Positions 18,263-26,929 of a DNA stretch of 64,000 nucleotides are shown here, in pieces. The notes beneath the pieces are model-generated. The model worked only from the letters and a program-made list of their open reading frames with translations, did not search any database and was not told where the DNA came from. Both the position numbers and the translations under genes were made by a program. This stretch comes from Stenotrophomonas rhizophila (lineage in GTDB: Bacteria > Pseudomonadota > Gammaproteobacteria > Xanthomonadales > Xanthomonadaceae): assembly GCF_003651185.1 (NCBI RefSeq), contig NZ_RCDC01000009.1, forward strand, positions 62,001 to 126,000, written 5' to 3'. Every line of letters begins with the position of its first letter. Position 1 is the stretch's first letter.

Positions 18263-19102
18263 CTAGCGCAAGCGTGCGCATTCCAGCGAGCGGTGCTGGG
18301 CCGCGCCGCTGCGCTGGCGGGCCACGGCGGGGTCGGTGCCCTCGGCCAGGGTCGCATCCAGCCACCACTGCGCGCTGCCATCGCCCCCGCTGGCGACCAT
18401 GGTCGCCTTGAAACCAGCCGCACTCAGGGCCGCCAGGCGGCGATCCGCGCCTTCGCGATTGCGGTACTGGCCCAGCGCGATGGCGTTGGTGTCCTCGCCC
18501 TGGGCAATGATGTAGTAGTCGCTCACGCCCGCTGCGACGATGCGCTTGACCATGGCCTGCGCCGCCTCCCGGCTGGCGGCAGGCGGCAGCAGCACGCGGT
18601 AACGGGTGGCACCGGCATCGGCCACCTCACGCAGCTTGGCCCCACGCAGGGCACCGGCGGCGCGCGACTGGGCGGCCTGGGCGGCAGCGCGGTCGGCGAA
18701 CGGCCCCAGGCTCACGCACTGTGCGGGTGCGGGCGTCGCGGTGACAGGTACGGGTGCGGGTGCGACGGCCGGTGCGGGTGCATCGGCCACCGGAGCGGGC
18801 GCCGGCACGCTGGCGGCGGGCCTTGGCGCGGGCGTGTCAGCCACGGCGGTCGCCGGCACGGAGACGGGCACCGGCGGCTGGGCCACTGGCGCGGAGGCGG
18901 GCGTCACGTCCTGCAGGGCTGGCGTGGCATCCGGGGGAGCCACAGACGTCGTCGGCGCCTGCGTGCTCGGCAGCACTTCCAGCTGCGCCACACCGGCCGG
19001 CGAGGCCGGCGGTGCGCTGGCCGGTTCGCCACGCAACAGCCACCACAGCGCGACACCGAGATTGAGAATGACCAGGACGACGATCAGGGCACGGGTAAGC
19101 AT
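18263..19102 (-). CDS. SPOR-domain membrane-anchored protein
   Basis: A 279-residue protein with one N-terminal membrane anchor (LTRALIVVLVILNLGVALWWLL), a long Ala/Pro/Val-rich periplasmic linker (about 27-125) and a C-terminal SPOR-type domain beginning at CVSLGPFADRAAAQAA. SPOR domains bind denuded peptidoglycan glycans at division sites. The gene lies 9 bp behind coaX, completing a birA-coaX-SPOR operon. A second, weaker repeat-like stretch follows the SPOR core (ALGQYRNREGADRRLAAL). Confidence 0.85.
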   Translation of the reverse strand: MLTRALIVVLVILNLGVALWWLLRGEPASAPPASPAGVAQLEVLPSTQAPTTSVAPPDATPALQDVTPASAPVAQPPVPVSVPATAVADTPAPRPAASVPAPAPVADAPAPAVAPAPVPVTATPAPAQCVSLGPFADRAAAQAAQSRAAGALRGAKLREVADAGATRYRVLLPPAASREAAQAMVKRIVAAGVSDYYIIAQGEDTNAIALGQYRNREGADRRLAALSAAGFKATMVASGGDGSAQWWLDATLAEGTDPAVARQRSGAAQHRSLECARLR

Positions 19103-19111
19103 CGGCTGATC

Positions 19112-19849
19112 CTAGCCTGCCGATGGCGGTTGATGCACGGCCCAGCGTGCCAGCCCATCCAGCACCAGCGACGGCTGGAATTCGGCATCGCCGAGCAGCG
19201 GCAGCAACGCGGGCGCACCGCCGCCGTGCACCAGCAGATGTGGCAACGCGCCGAGCCGTTCGCCGCCCTGCACGCGGCTGCGTTCGATCAGCGCCACCGC
19301 GGCCCCGTCGCAGCCGGAGGCCAGCGCATCGGCGGTGTCGTTGGCGAACTCACTGTACTCACCGCCCGCCGCCGGCAACTGCACGGCACGCGCGTGCAGC
19401 GCTTCGCGCATGGTGGTCGGCGAGGCCGAGATGCGCCCGCCGTGGTGCTGGCCCTCGGCGTCGAGCAGATCGATGGTGAGCGCGGTGCCGACGCCGGCGA
19501 TCAGCACCGCCTGGCCACGTGCAGCCACCGCCAACAGCGCCAGATAACGGTCCACGCCGAAGCGGGCGGGGTCGGCATAGGCGATCCGCACACCGGCGTA
19601 CTCGCCTTCAGTACGCGCCACGCGGACCTGGCGGAAGCGCGCCTGCAATACATCCAGCATGGCGGCGGTCAACGAGGGTGCGGCGACGCTGGCAACGTAG
19701 GCGGTGTCGCCTGACGGCAGCGCATCCAGTGCCGCGGCCGGCATCGCTTCAGCACCATGCGGCCACGCCTGCACGTCGCCCGCGCGCACGCCCTGCAGCG
19801 GCGCGAACTTGAAGCGCGAATTGCCCAGATCAAACAACCAGTCGCTCAT
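19112..19849 (-). CDS. coaX: Type III pantothenate kinase
   Basis: A 245-residue ASKHA-fold kinase phosphorylating pantothenate in the first step of coenzyme A synthesis. The N-terminal phosphate loop WLFDLGNSRFKFA, the substrate region 'DPARFGVDRYLALLAV' and AVLIAGVGTALTIDLL are all typical. Its ATG overlaps the birA stop (ATGA), so translation is coupled. The family needs a monovalent cation and is not feedback-inhibited by CoA (established for the family). Confidence 0.95.
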   Translation of the reverse strand: MSDWLFDLGNSRFKFAPLQGVRAGDVQAWPHGAEAMPAAALDALPSGDTAYVASVAAPSLTAAMLDVLQARFRQVRVARTEGEYAGVRIAYADPARFGVDRYLALLAVAARGQAVLIAGVGTALTIDLLDAEGQHHGGRISASPTTMREALHARAVQLPAAGGEYSEFANDTADALASGCDGAAVALIERSRVQGGERLGALPHLLVHGGGAPALLPLLGDAEFQPSLVLDGLARWAVHQPPSAG

Positions 19850-20823
19850 TGCGCCCTCACGCTGACTTCGCCCGCATGGAAAACCCGTTCACTGCCGTCG
19901 ATGCGCACGCGCAGCGCCCCATCGTCGGCCAGACCCAGCGCCGTGCCGGCAAACAGCACGCCGCCTTCTTCCACCTGCACCTCGCGCCCGGCCAGGCTGT
20001 CCAGCGCGGCATAGCGCGCGAGGAACGGTGCCAGGCCGTCCTGCTCGAAGGCATCCAGCGCCGGCAGCAGGCTGGCCAGGATGCGCGCGACCACCGCATT
20101 GCGCGACGTCTGTGCGCCGGACAACGTGTCCAGATCGGTCCAGGGCTGGGTGATCTCCGCCGCGAACGCAGCGGGCATGCGCACGTTGACGCCCAGGCCG
20201 ATCACCGCGCGTGCGGGGCCGGCGAATTCACCGCCGCCTTCGATCAGCAGGCCGCCGAGCTTATGCCCGTCGACGACAAGGTCATTGGGCCATTTCAGGG
20301 CGACGCCCGCATAGCCGGCCTCACGCAGTGCTTCGGCCACGGCGACCCCGGCGACCAGGCTCAGCCCGCCCAGCCGCGACAGGCCACCGGCAAACCCGCG
20401 CAGCACCGAGAGGTAGATATGCGCCGCCAGCGGCGAGGCCCAGGCCCGCCCACGGCGGCCACGGCCGCGGGTCTGGCGCTCGGCAAGCAGGGCCATCGCC
20501 CCGCGCTCCGGCGCGCTGCAGCGCAGCAATTCACTGTTCGTTGACGCGACCGACCACGCCACCTGCAGGGAGGTCAGCAGGTCGCCGGCGGCGGCCGGCA
20601 GCGCGGCCTGGATGGCCTCGGCGTCCAGCAGGTCCAGCGGCTGCTGCAACTGGTAACCGTCACCTGCGCGGCCGTCGATATCGACCCCGGCGGCTCTAAG
20701 TCCTTGAATCCGCTTCCAAATCGCGGCGCGGGTCTGGCCCAGTTCGCGCGCCAGCGCGTCGCCGGACAGGCGCCCGGCGCCCAGTTTGGCCAGCAGTTGG
20801 CGGTCGTCCACGGCAGCTTCCAT
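19846..20823 (-). CDS. birA: Biotin--protein ligase / biotin operon repressor
   Basis: A 325-residue bifunctional BirA. It has an N-terminal winged helix (about 5-65, LGAGRLSGDALARELGQTRAAIWKRI) for DNA binding. The catalytic biotin-ligase domain follows, with the biotinyl-AMP loop GRGRRGRAWASPL and the 'LKWPNDLVVDGHKLGGLLIE' motif, and then a C-terminal SH3-like domain. The ATG at 20823 gives the expected N-terminus; a far longer open frame upstream is an artefact. It is first in the birA-coaX-SPOR operon. Confidence 0.94.
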   Translation of the reverse strand: MEAAVDDRQLLAKLGAGRLSGDALARELGQTRAAIWKRIQGLRAAGVDIDGRAGDGYQLQQPLDLLDAEAIQAALPAAAGDLLTSLQVAWSVASTNSELLRCSAPERGAMALLAERQTRGRGRRGRAWASPLAAHIYLSVLRGFAGGLSRLGGLSLVAGVAVAEALREAGYAGVALKWPNDLVVDGHKLGGLLIEGGGEFAGPARAVIGLGVNVRMPAAFAAEITQPWTDLDTLSGAQTSRNAVVARILASLLPALDAFEQDGLAPFLARYAALDSLAGREVQVEEGGVLFAGTALGLADDGALRVRIDGSERVFHAGEVSVRAQ

Positions 20824-20940
20824 CGGGTAAACGGGAAAAGTATGCGGGAAAGCCGCCGCCAGCGCCCGCCCGGGGGCCTTCCAATCCCCCGGCCGAATCG
20901 GGCTAGAATCGGGAACTTGACCCGCCGCTGGATGTTGACG

Positions 20941-21216
20941 ATGCGCCCGTTCGCCCATTGCCTGCTCCTCCTGATGGCCCCGCTGGCCGCGCATGCTTCC
21001 GATGCGCTCACCACGGCGGGTCGCGGCGCGTGTGTCTATTCGGCAGGCGAGAACGAGCGCAGCGCGCCGGCCTCGGCCTCGGCCGCCGCGGCACCGGCCA
21101 CGGTCAAACCCAGCGCCAGCAGCGGTACCAGCACGGGTGGCGGCGGCGATGACGACGTGCTGCCGCGCCTGCGCGCACCGAAGTGGCACAGCTTCCTGCC
21201 GGGTATGTTCCGCTGA
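20941..21216 (+). CDS. Small secreted protein of unknown function
   Basis: A 91-residue protein with a clear signal peptide (MRPFAHCLLLLMAPLAAHA); an ATG three codons earlier is equally possible. The mature part is low-complexity (Ser/Ala/Thr, then a GGGGDDD stretch) and ends RAPKWHSFLPGMFR. It has a single cysteine and no family is recognised. It overlaps the mtfA frame at its 3' end, suggesting coupled translation, and is divergent from birA. Confidence 0.65.
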   Translation: MRPFAHCLLLLMAPLAAHASDALTTAGRGACVYSAGENERSAPASASAAAAPATVKPSASSGTSTGGGGDDDVLPRLRAPKWHSFLPGMFR

Positions 21217-21968
21217 TCGAACGACTGTTGGGCTGGCTGCGCCGCACGCCACGCGAGATCGACCCTACCCTTTGGGACACCACCTGCCGCCGCGCCGTCT
21301 GGCTGCAGCATCTGGATCCTGCCCGCCGCGAACGCCTGCGTGCCCTGGCGGCCCGCTTCCTGCACGAGAAAACCATCAGCCCCGCCGCCGAACTGCAGCT
21401 GGAGGACGCCGATGGCGTGTTGCTGGCCGCGCTGTGCTGCCTGCCGTTGCTGGAACTGGGCGAGATCGGCCTGCGTGGCTGGTCGCAGCTGATCGTGTAT
21501 CCCAACGCGTTCCGCGTGCACCGCAGCCAGGTGGATGCGGCCGGCGTGCTGCACGAATGGGACGATGCGTTGATCGGCGAATCGTGGGACAGCGGTCCAC
21601 TGATTCTGTCGTGGGCCGACATCCAGGCCGACATCGCCGACCCCGAAGCCGGGTTCTGCGTGGCGGTGCATGAGATGGCGCACAAGATCGATGCGCTGGA
21701 CGGGGCGATCGACGGCACGCCGCCGTTGCCGCGGGCGTGGCAGAAACAGTGGGCGGCGGATTTCCAGCAGGCCTATGATGCGTTCTGCGCCGAGGTGGAC
21801 CAGGGCCGCGAGACGCTGATCGATCCGTATGCGTCCGAGGCGCCGGAAGAATTCTTCGCGGTGGTCAGCGAGTACCACTTCTCCGCACCGGCGCTGCTGG
21901 CGCGCGAGATGCCGGCGGTCGCCGGGCATCTGCAGCGGTTCTATGGTCCGTCACCGCTGCTGCGGTGA
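21183..21968 (+). CDS. mtfA: MtfA-family zinc peptidase
   Basis: A protein of about 261 residues of peptidase family M90. In E. coli, MtfA binds the Mlc repressor and has aminopeptidase activity. The zinc motif HEMAH (in FCVAVHEMAHKIDALDG) and the downstream 'EFFAVVSEYHFSAP' glutamate region are present, as are the family landmarks LPLLELG and LIVYPNAFRV. The start is uncertain. GTG at 21183 lies inside the preceding small gene, and a TTG about 45 bp later would remove that overlap. Downstream, phoQ is convergent, four bases away. Confidence 0.85.
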   Translation: MAQLPAGYVPLIERLLGWLRRTPREIDPTLWDTTCRRAVWLQHLDPARRERLRALAARFLHEKTISPAAELQLEDADGVLLAALCCLPLLELGEIGLRGWSQLIVYPNAFRVHRSQVDAAGVLHEWDDALIGESWDSGPLILSWADIQADIADPEAGFCVAVHEMAHKIDALDGAIDGTPPLPRAWQKQWAADFQQAYDAFCAEVDQGRETLIDPYASEAPEEFFAVVSEYHFSAPALLAREMPAVAGHLQRFYGPSPLLR

Positions 21969-21972
21969 CGCA

Positions 21973-23400
21973 TTACGGCCCCGGCGGCAACTTCACTTCA
22001 AAGCGTGCGCCACCCAATTCCGGCGAACGCTTCACCTGCAGTTCGCCGCGGTAATCCTTGATCAGGTCCTGCACGATCGACAGGCCGATGCCGTGGCCCT
22101 GCACGCGCTCATCGCCACGCACACCACGCTGCAGCACCTTGGCGACGTCTTCCGGTGCGATGCCCGGGCCATCGTCATCCACCGACAGCACCAGCCCCGC
22201 GCGTCGCGCACCGGGGGCCGGCAACGGATGCGCGGTCAGCAGCACACGGCGCTTGGCCCACTTGAAGGCGTTCTCCAGCAGGTTGCCGAGCAGTTCCTGC
22301 AGATCGCCAGGCTCGCCGTGGAAACGCGCGGCCGGGTCGATGTCGAATTCGCACAGCACACCCTTGGAGGCGTAGACCTTCTCCAGGCCCCGCACGATTT
22401 CCTCGGCGTTGGACTCGATCGGCAACGGGGCGGAGAACAGCTTGTGACCGGACGAAGCCGCGCGCGCCAGCTGGTAGGACACCAGGTTGTTCATGCGCCG
22501 CAGCTGCACGTCGAACTCTTCGCGCAGATCCTCATCGCGTGCGCCGCTGTCGAGCTGCGTACGCAGCACCGCGAGCGGCGTTTTCAGGCTGTGCGCCAGA
22601 TCGGCCAAGGTGTTGCGCTGGCGTTCGAGGTTCTCGCGCTCGCTCTCGATGAAGGCGTTGATGCTGTCGGTCAGCGGCTCCAGCTCGCGCGGATGGCGTT
22701 CGCTCATGCGCTCGGTTTCACCGCGCTGCACCTTGGTCAGTTCGTTGATCACGCGCCGCATCGGGCGCAGGCTCCACTGCAGAATGACCGTCTGCAGCAG
22801 CAGCAGGATCAGGCCGATGCCGCCAAGGTAGAACCACACGCGCCCGCGGAACACGCGCAGCTGTGCGCCCAGCGCGCGCGAGTCTTCGAGCACGTAGATG
22901 GTGTACGGGAATTCGGTGGCCGGGTCGGCGTCGGCGTCCCAGACCAGGCCCATGCCATAGCGGTAGGCCGAGCCCTCGCTGCCGTCGATCTGGATCATCG
23001 GCAACGGGCCTTCGAAGACTTCCTGGCGCGGGGCCAGCATGCCGCCGCCCACGGTGGGCAGCATCGGGCCTTCGGCAGACATGGAGTTGCCCTTGCCGTC
23101 CGGCATCACGACCTGCAGATAAAGGCCGCTGCCCGGGACGTCAAAGCGCGGATCCGGTGGCTGCTCGCGGATGTACAGCGAGCGGTCGCGGGTGAAGTCG
23201 ATGCCGGCCGCGTAGGCCGTGGCGTAGTTCTTCAGCCGCTCGCGCAGGTTGGCCTTCGCGGTATCGGCGAAGGCCGCGTCCAGCGCGTAGCCGGCCAAGG
23301 CCAAGAAGGCCACCAGGCCCACCGAGGCGGCCAACAGCTGGCGCGCCTGCAGTGAGCGCGGCCGCCAGCGTTTAAAGAACCACAGACGGCCGGACATCAT
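21973..23400 (-). CDS. phoQ: Sensor histidine kinase PhoQ-like
   Basis: A 475-residue membrane sensor kinase. It has two membrane segments (about 22-45 and 192-213) bracketing a periplasmic sensor (about 46-190), then a HAMP-like linker, the phospho-acceptor H-box LAHSLKTPLAVLRTQL, and a C-terminal ATPase domain with N-box LLGNLLENAFKWAK and G-boxes DDDGPGIA and GHGIGLSI. The gene lies 17 bp behind phoP. PhoPQ systems sense low Mg2+, acidity or cationic peptides; in xanthomonads PhoP is reported to affect virulence and cation response. The sensor sequence alone does not prove the ligand. Confidence 0.88.
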   Translation of the reverse strand: MMSGRLWFFKRWRPRSLQARQLLAASVGLVAFLALAGYALDAAFADTAKANLRERLKNYATAYAAGIDFTRDRSLYIREQPPDPRFDVPGSGLYLQVVMPDGKGNSMSAEGPMLPTVGGGMLAPRQEVFEGPLPMIQIDGSEGSAYRYGMGLVWDADADPATEFPYTIYVLEDSRALGAQLRVFRGRVWFYLGGIGLILLLLQTVILQWSLRPMRRVINELTKVQRGETERMSERHPRELEPLTDSINAFIESERENLERQRNTLADLAHSLKTPLAVLRTQLDSGARDEDLREEFDVQLRRMNNLVSYQLARAASSGHKLFSAPLPIESNAEEIVRGLEKVYASKGVLCEFDIDPAARFHGEPGDLQELLGNLLENAFKWAKRRVLLTAHPLPAPGARRAGLVLSVDDDGPGIAPEDVAKVLQRGVRGDERVQGHGIGLSIVQDLIKDYRGELQVKRSPELGGARFEVKLPPGP

Positions 23401-23417
23401 CTATCGCCAGCCGCAGC

Positions 23418-24101
23418 TCAGCCTTCGTTGCGCGGAATGGCGAAGCGGTAACCGCGACCGCGCACGGTTTCGATCGGCTTGAGTTCGCCGTCGGCATCGA
23501 GCTTCTTGCGCAGGCGGCCGATGAAGACCTCCAGCACGTTCGAGTCTCGGTCGAAGTCCTGCTGATAGATGTGCTCGGTGAGGTCGGCCTTGGAGACCAG
23601 TTCACCGGCATGCATCATCAGGTACTCGAGCACTTTGTACTCGTAGCTGGTGAGATCCACGTTGCTGCCGTTGACGCTGACCGTCTGCGCGGCAAGATCC
23701 AGCGCGACCGGGCCGCACTCCAGCGTCGGCTTGCTCCAGCCGGCGGCACGGCGCAGCAGCGCATTGACGCGGGCCAGCAGCTCTTCCACGTGGAACGGCT
23801 TGACGAGGTAATCGTCGGCGCCCTGCTTGAGGCCCTCGACCTTGTCCTGCCAGCTCGAACGCGCGGTCAGGATGAGCACCGGGAACTTCTTGCCCTCGTC
23901 GCGCAGCGCCTTGATCAGTTCCATGCCCGACATCTTGGGCAGGCCCAGATCGATGATGCCGACGTCGAACGGAACTTCGCGGCCCATGTACAGACCTTCC
24001 TCACCGTCCTGCGCAGCATCGACGGCAAAGCCTTCGCGCTTGAGCCGGGCTGCCAGTGTTTCCCGCAGCGGGGCTTCGTCTTCGACCAGAAGGATACGCA
24101 T
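23418..24101 (-). CDS. phoP: Response regulator PhoP-like (OmpR family)
   Basis: A 227-residue response regulator. The receiver domain has acidic pair DE (VEDEAPLR), phospho-acceptor Asp in VGIIDLGLPKMSG, Thr in ILTARSS and Lys in YLVKPF. The C-terminal winged helix has the OmpR-type recognition region 'RDSNVLEVFIGRLRKKL' and ends RGRGYRFAIP. It is preceded by a PepSY-like gene and followed by the sensor. A perfect palindrome GGCCCCATGGGGCC lies in the 77-bp gap upstream (24127-24140) and may serve as an internal regulatory or hairpin element. Confidence 0.92.
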   Translation of the reverse strand: MRILLVEDEAPLRETLAARLKREGFAVDAAQDGEEGLYMGREVPFDVGIIDLGLPKMSGMELIKALRDEGKKFPVLILTARSSWQDKVEGLKQGADDYLVKPFHVEELLARVNALLRRAAGWSKPTLECGPVALDLAAQTVSVNGSNVDLTSYEYKVLEYLMMHAGELVSKADLTEHIYQQDFDRDSNVLEVFIGRLRKKLDADGELKPIETVRGRGYRFAIPRNEG

Positions 24102-24178
24102 GAACTCTCCCTAGTGTCCTGGGTATGGCCCCATGGGGCCAGTGGGTAATGCAGATGACTGCGGACAACTATCCCTGT

Positions 24179-24550
24179 TCAGGGGTTATCGCCGCGTAGT
24201 GATGACATATCCGAGCGCGGCGTGCGGGGCTGTGAACGGGATGTCGCGGGATCGTCCATATAGCGGACGCGACCGCGGTCATCCATGTACTTCACCCGGT
24301 TGATATCGCGCCCATCGAAGGGCACGCGCTCGGCGCCGAGGATGTGTCCACCGGTAGTCCGCTGCACACGGCGCACCGCATCGGACAGCGAGCGCTCCTG
24401 AGGGCCACCGCGTTCGGCCGTGCGCATCATCTCGGCACGGGCCGCTTCCGGCGGCGGCATCTGTGCCCACGCACTGCCGGTGGAGGCAGCGGCGCCCGTC
24501 GCCAGAAGGGCGAAGGCGGCAATGCGGCGGTGGCGGGTCACGGAGAACAT
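24179..24550 (-). CDS. Secreted PepSY-like protein upstream of phoPQ
   Basis: A 123-residue protein with a signal peptide (RIAAFALLATGAAASTGSAWA) and a small PepSY-like domain (about 52-100: LSDAVRRVQRTTGGHILGAERV, then the beta hairpin VKYMDDRGRVRYMDD). Small PepSY proteins often sit next to PhoPQ-type systems and may modulate the sensor in the periplasm; that role is inferred. It is first in a PepSY-phoP-phoQ transcription unit. Confidence 0.75.
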   Translation of the reverse strand: MFSVTRHRRIAAFALLATGAAASTGSAWAQMPPPEAARAEMMRTAERGGPQERSLSDAVRRVQRTTGGHILGAERVPFDGRDINRVKYMDDRGRVRYMDDPATSRSQPRTPRSDMSSLRGDNP

Positions 24551-24697
24551 CGGTCTGATCCTAGCGAAGCGCGGCTAAACGTTCAAAAGTTGTGAATCGG
24601 CAACCGCCAGCCTGGGCCGGCGCTTTACGAATCTTTAGCGAATTCTTGGTTTTAGCCAGTGAATCCGGTCTGAACTTTTCCGCCTGCCTCCCCGCTT

Positions 24698-24715
24698 TGT
24701 TCATCTAAGTGAACA
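24698..24715. promoter_or_regulatory. Inverted repeat TGTTCA-N6-TGAACA upstream of PepSY-phoPQ
   Basis: Perfect 6-bp arms, with outer CCGC/GCGG arms extending the symmetry (24692-24722). It lies about 150 bp before the PepSY gene and just past the dusA stop. It could be an operator for the phoPQ operon. A Lex/Fur-type site is not evident. Confidence 0.4.
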
Positions 24716-24734
24716 TTGGCGGCTAAACCGGGGT

Positions 24735-24753
24735 CCTTGTCAAGCTGACAAGG
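24735..24753 (-). terminator. Hairpin behind dusA
   Basis: A perfect 8-bp inverted repeat CCTTGTCA/TGACAAGG with a 3-nt centre starts 10 bp beyond the dusA stop. There is no T-run, so its role as terminator or operator is uncertain. Confidence 0.4.
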
Positions 24754-24762
24754 TGACGCGGC

Positions 24763-25797
24763 TCACGCCGCGACGCGCTCGGCCTGGGCGCGGGTGACCG
24801 CCAACGCCTGCTCGATCAGGCTCCAGTCGGCACCGACGCGGTGCGAGCCTTCGCTCAGGATCTGGCGGAAGGCACGGCCGCCCGGCTGGCCATGGAACAG
24901 GCCCAGCAGGTGGCGGGTGATGTGCTTGAGCGCCAGCCCACGGGCCAGCTGGGCTTCGATATAGGGCCGCATGGCGCGCAGCAGCGCCTCGCGCGACTGC
25001 AGCGGGGCACCGGTCTGGGCGGCCTCCAGCTGATGCAGCACGTAGGGGTCGTGGTAGGCCGCACGGCCCAGCATCACCCCATCCAGCGCCGGCAACTGGG
25101 CCTGCGCAGCCTCGACCGTGGCCAGGCCACCGTTGAGGACGATCTGCAGCTGCGGGCGGTCTGCCTTGAGACGGTGTGCCCAGTCGTAGCGCAGCGGCGG
25201 CACTTCGCGGTTTTCCTTCGGCGAAAGGCCCTTCAGCCACGCGTTGCGGGCATGCACCACGAACATCGCGCTACCGGCGTTGGTCGATTGATCGACGAAG
25301 TTGACGAAGTTTTCGTAGTCGTTGTCGTCATCCACGCCCAAGCGGCACTTCACCGTGACCGGGATGTCCACCGCAGCGACCATCGCGCCCACGCACTCGG
25401 CCACCAGCGCCGGCTCGCGCATCAGGCAGGCGCCGAAGCGCCCGGCCTGGACCCGGTCGGAGGGGCAGCCGCAGTTGAGATTGACCTCGTCGTAGCCCCA
25501 CTCCTGCGCGATGCGCGCGGCCTGGGCCAACAGGGCCGGATCGCTGCCACCGAGCTGCAGGGCAAGCGGGTGCTCGCTGCCGTCGAAGCCGAGCAGGCGC
25601 TCACGGTCGCCGTGGATCACCGCGTTGGCGTGCACCATCTCGGTGTACAGCCGCGCGCCCGGTGCCAGCAACCGGTGGAAATACCGGCAATGGCGGTCCG
25701 TCCAGTCCATCATCGGGGCGACGGACAGGCGCAGGGAGGCGGCGTAACGCGCGGCGGCGTCGGTAGCGGGCTGGGTGTTCATCGGCTGCAGGCGCAT
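24763..25797 (-). CDS. dusA: tRNA-dihydrouridine synthase A
   Basis: A 344-residue flavoprotein that reduces uridines in the D loop of tRNAs. The TIM-barrel FMN enzyme shows the start LSVAPMMDWTDRHCRYFHR and the catalytic-cysteine motif NLNCGCPSDRVQAGRFGACLM. VHARNAWLKGLSPKENREVPPL is the DusA-type signature, and a C-terminal tRNA-binding helical domain follows. The ATG at 25797 or one five codons later could be used. The gene is divergent from the CDF transporter gene. Confidence 0.95.
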   Translation of the reverse strand: MRLQPMNTQPATDAAARYAASLRLSVAPMMDWTDRHCRYFHRLLAPGARLYTEMVHANAVIHGDRERLLGFDGSEHPLALQLGGSDPALLAQAARIAQEWGYDEVNLNCGCPSDRVQAGRFGACLMREPALVAECVGAMVAAVDIPVTVKCRLGVDDDNDYENFVNFVDQSTNAGSAMFVVHARNAWLKGLSPKENREVPPLRYDWAHRLKADRPQLQIVLNGGLATVEAAQAQLPALDGVMLGRAAYHDPYVLHQLEAAQTGAPLQSREALLRAMRPYIEAQLARGLALKHITRHLLGLFHGQPGGRAFRQILSEGSHRVGADWSLIEQALAVTRAQAERVAA

Positions 25798-25951
25798 CTG
25801 GAATCACTGGCATTGCCAGCGCAATCAATAGTTTACTTCGTTCCCATGAACGCTGCCCGAGGGCGCGGGCGGCCGCCAACCCAGACGCCGAGTACACGCC
25901 TGCAACGACGGCAGTAGACAATGCATCTCTGCACGCCCTTCCCTGGCATCC

Positions 25952-26908
25952 ATGCCCGCACTTCGCCTTCCCAGCTTCGACCCCACCACCGAACAAGGCG
26001 TCCTGCGCCTGTCGATCGCCGCCTCCTTGGCGATGGCTGCCGCGGCCGTGGCGTTCGGCCTGCTGGCCAACTCCTCGCTGATCATCTTCGACGGCATCTA
26101 TGGGCTGATCGACGTGGTGATGACCTGGCTGTCGCTGCTGGTGGTGCGCCTGATCAGCCTGTCGACCCATGTGGATACCCTGCAGTCGCGCTTGAACCAG
26201 CGCTTCACCATGGGCTTCTGGCACCTGGAGCCGATCGTGCTCGGGGTCAGCGGCACGTTGATGATCGGCGCGGCGCTGTATGCGGCGGTCAATGCAGTGG
26301 ATGCGCTGATGTCCGGCGGGCGCGAGATCGCGCTGGGGCCGGCGATCCTGTTCGCGGTGATCTCGATCGTGGCCGAAACCGGGCTGGCGCTGTTCGTACG
26401 CCGGGCGAACCGGTCGATCGGCTCGGACTTCATCGCGCTCGATGCGAAGAACTGGGTGGTCGCGGCGAGCATGTCGGCGGCGTATCTGGTCGCCTTCGTC
26501 GGCGGCTATGTGTTGGGTGGCACGCAGTGGGCGTGGCTGGTGCCGTACATCGATCCGGCGATCCTGCTGGTGGTCTGCCTGTTCGTGGTCGTCGCGCCGA
26601 TGGGCACGGTGCGCCAGGCGCTGTCGGACATCCTGCTGATCACGCCGCTGGATCTGCAGACCCACGTGGACGAGGTGGCGCGCGACATCGTGGCCAGGCA
26701 CGGTTTCCTGGAATACCGCAGCTACGTGGCCAAGGTCGGGCGCGGTGAGCAGATCGAGCTGTTCTTCGTGGTGCGCGCCGATGATCCGCCGCGGGCGCTG
26801 ATCGAGTGGGACCGGCTGCGCGATGAGATCGGTGAGGCGCTGGGCGAGGAGTCGCCGGACCGGTGGCTGACGATCATGTTCACGACGGATCGGGAGTGGG
26901 CGATCTGA
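25952..26908 (+). CDS. Cation diffusion facilitator (CDF) family transporter
   Basis: A 318-residue inner-membrane metal/H+ antiporter-like protein. About six membrane helices (residues 20-225) are followed by a cytoplasmic C-terminal ferredoxin-like domain. Helix II holds 'DGIYGLIDVVMTW', in the position of the metal-binding D-x3-D motif, and helix V holds 'DFIALDAKNWVV'. The precise metal (Zn, Fe, Mn, Co) cannot be read from the sequence. The gene ends 21 bp from the convergent araC-family gene. Confidence 0.82.
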   Translation: MPALRLPSFDPTTEQGVLRLSIAASLAMAAAAVAFGLLANSSLIIFDGIYGLIDVVMTWLSLLVVRLISLSTHVDTLQSRLNQRFTMGFWHLEPIVLGVSGTLMIGAALYAAVNAVDALMSGGREIALGPAILFAVISIVAETGLALFVRRANRSIGSDFIALDAKNWVVAASMSAAYLVAFVGGYVLGGTQWAWLVPYIDPAILLVVCLFVVVAPMGTVRQALSDILLITPLDLQTHVDEVARDIVARHGFLEYRSYVAKVGRGEQIELFFVVRADDPPRALIEWDRLRDEIGEALGEESPDRWLTIMFTTDREWAI

Positions 26909-26929
26909 GCGACGCCGGTGTGCATCGCG

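Noticed and set aside
24623..24637. Canonical PhoP box
   Set aside because: The CTTTA repeats are 10 bp apart and the half-sites differ from the enterobacterial (T/G)GTTTA; at most a weak resemblance.
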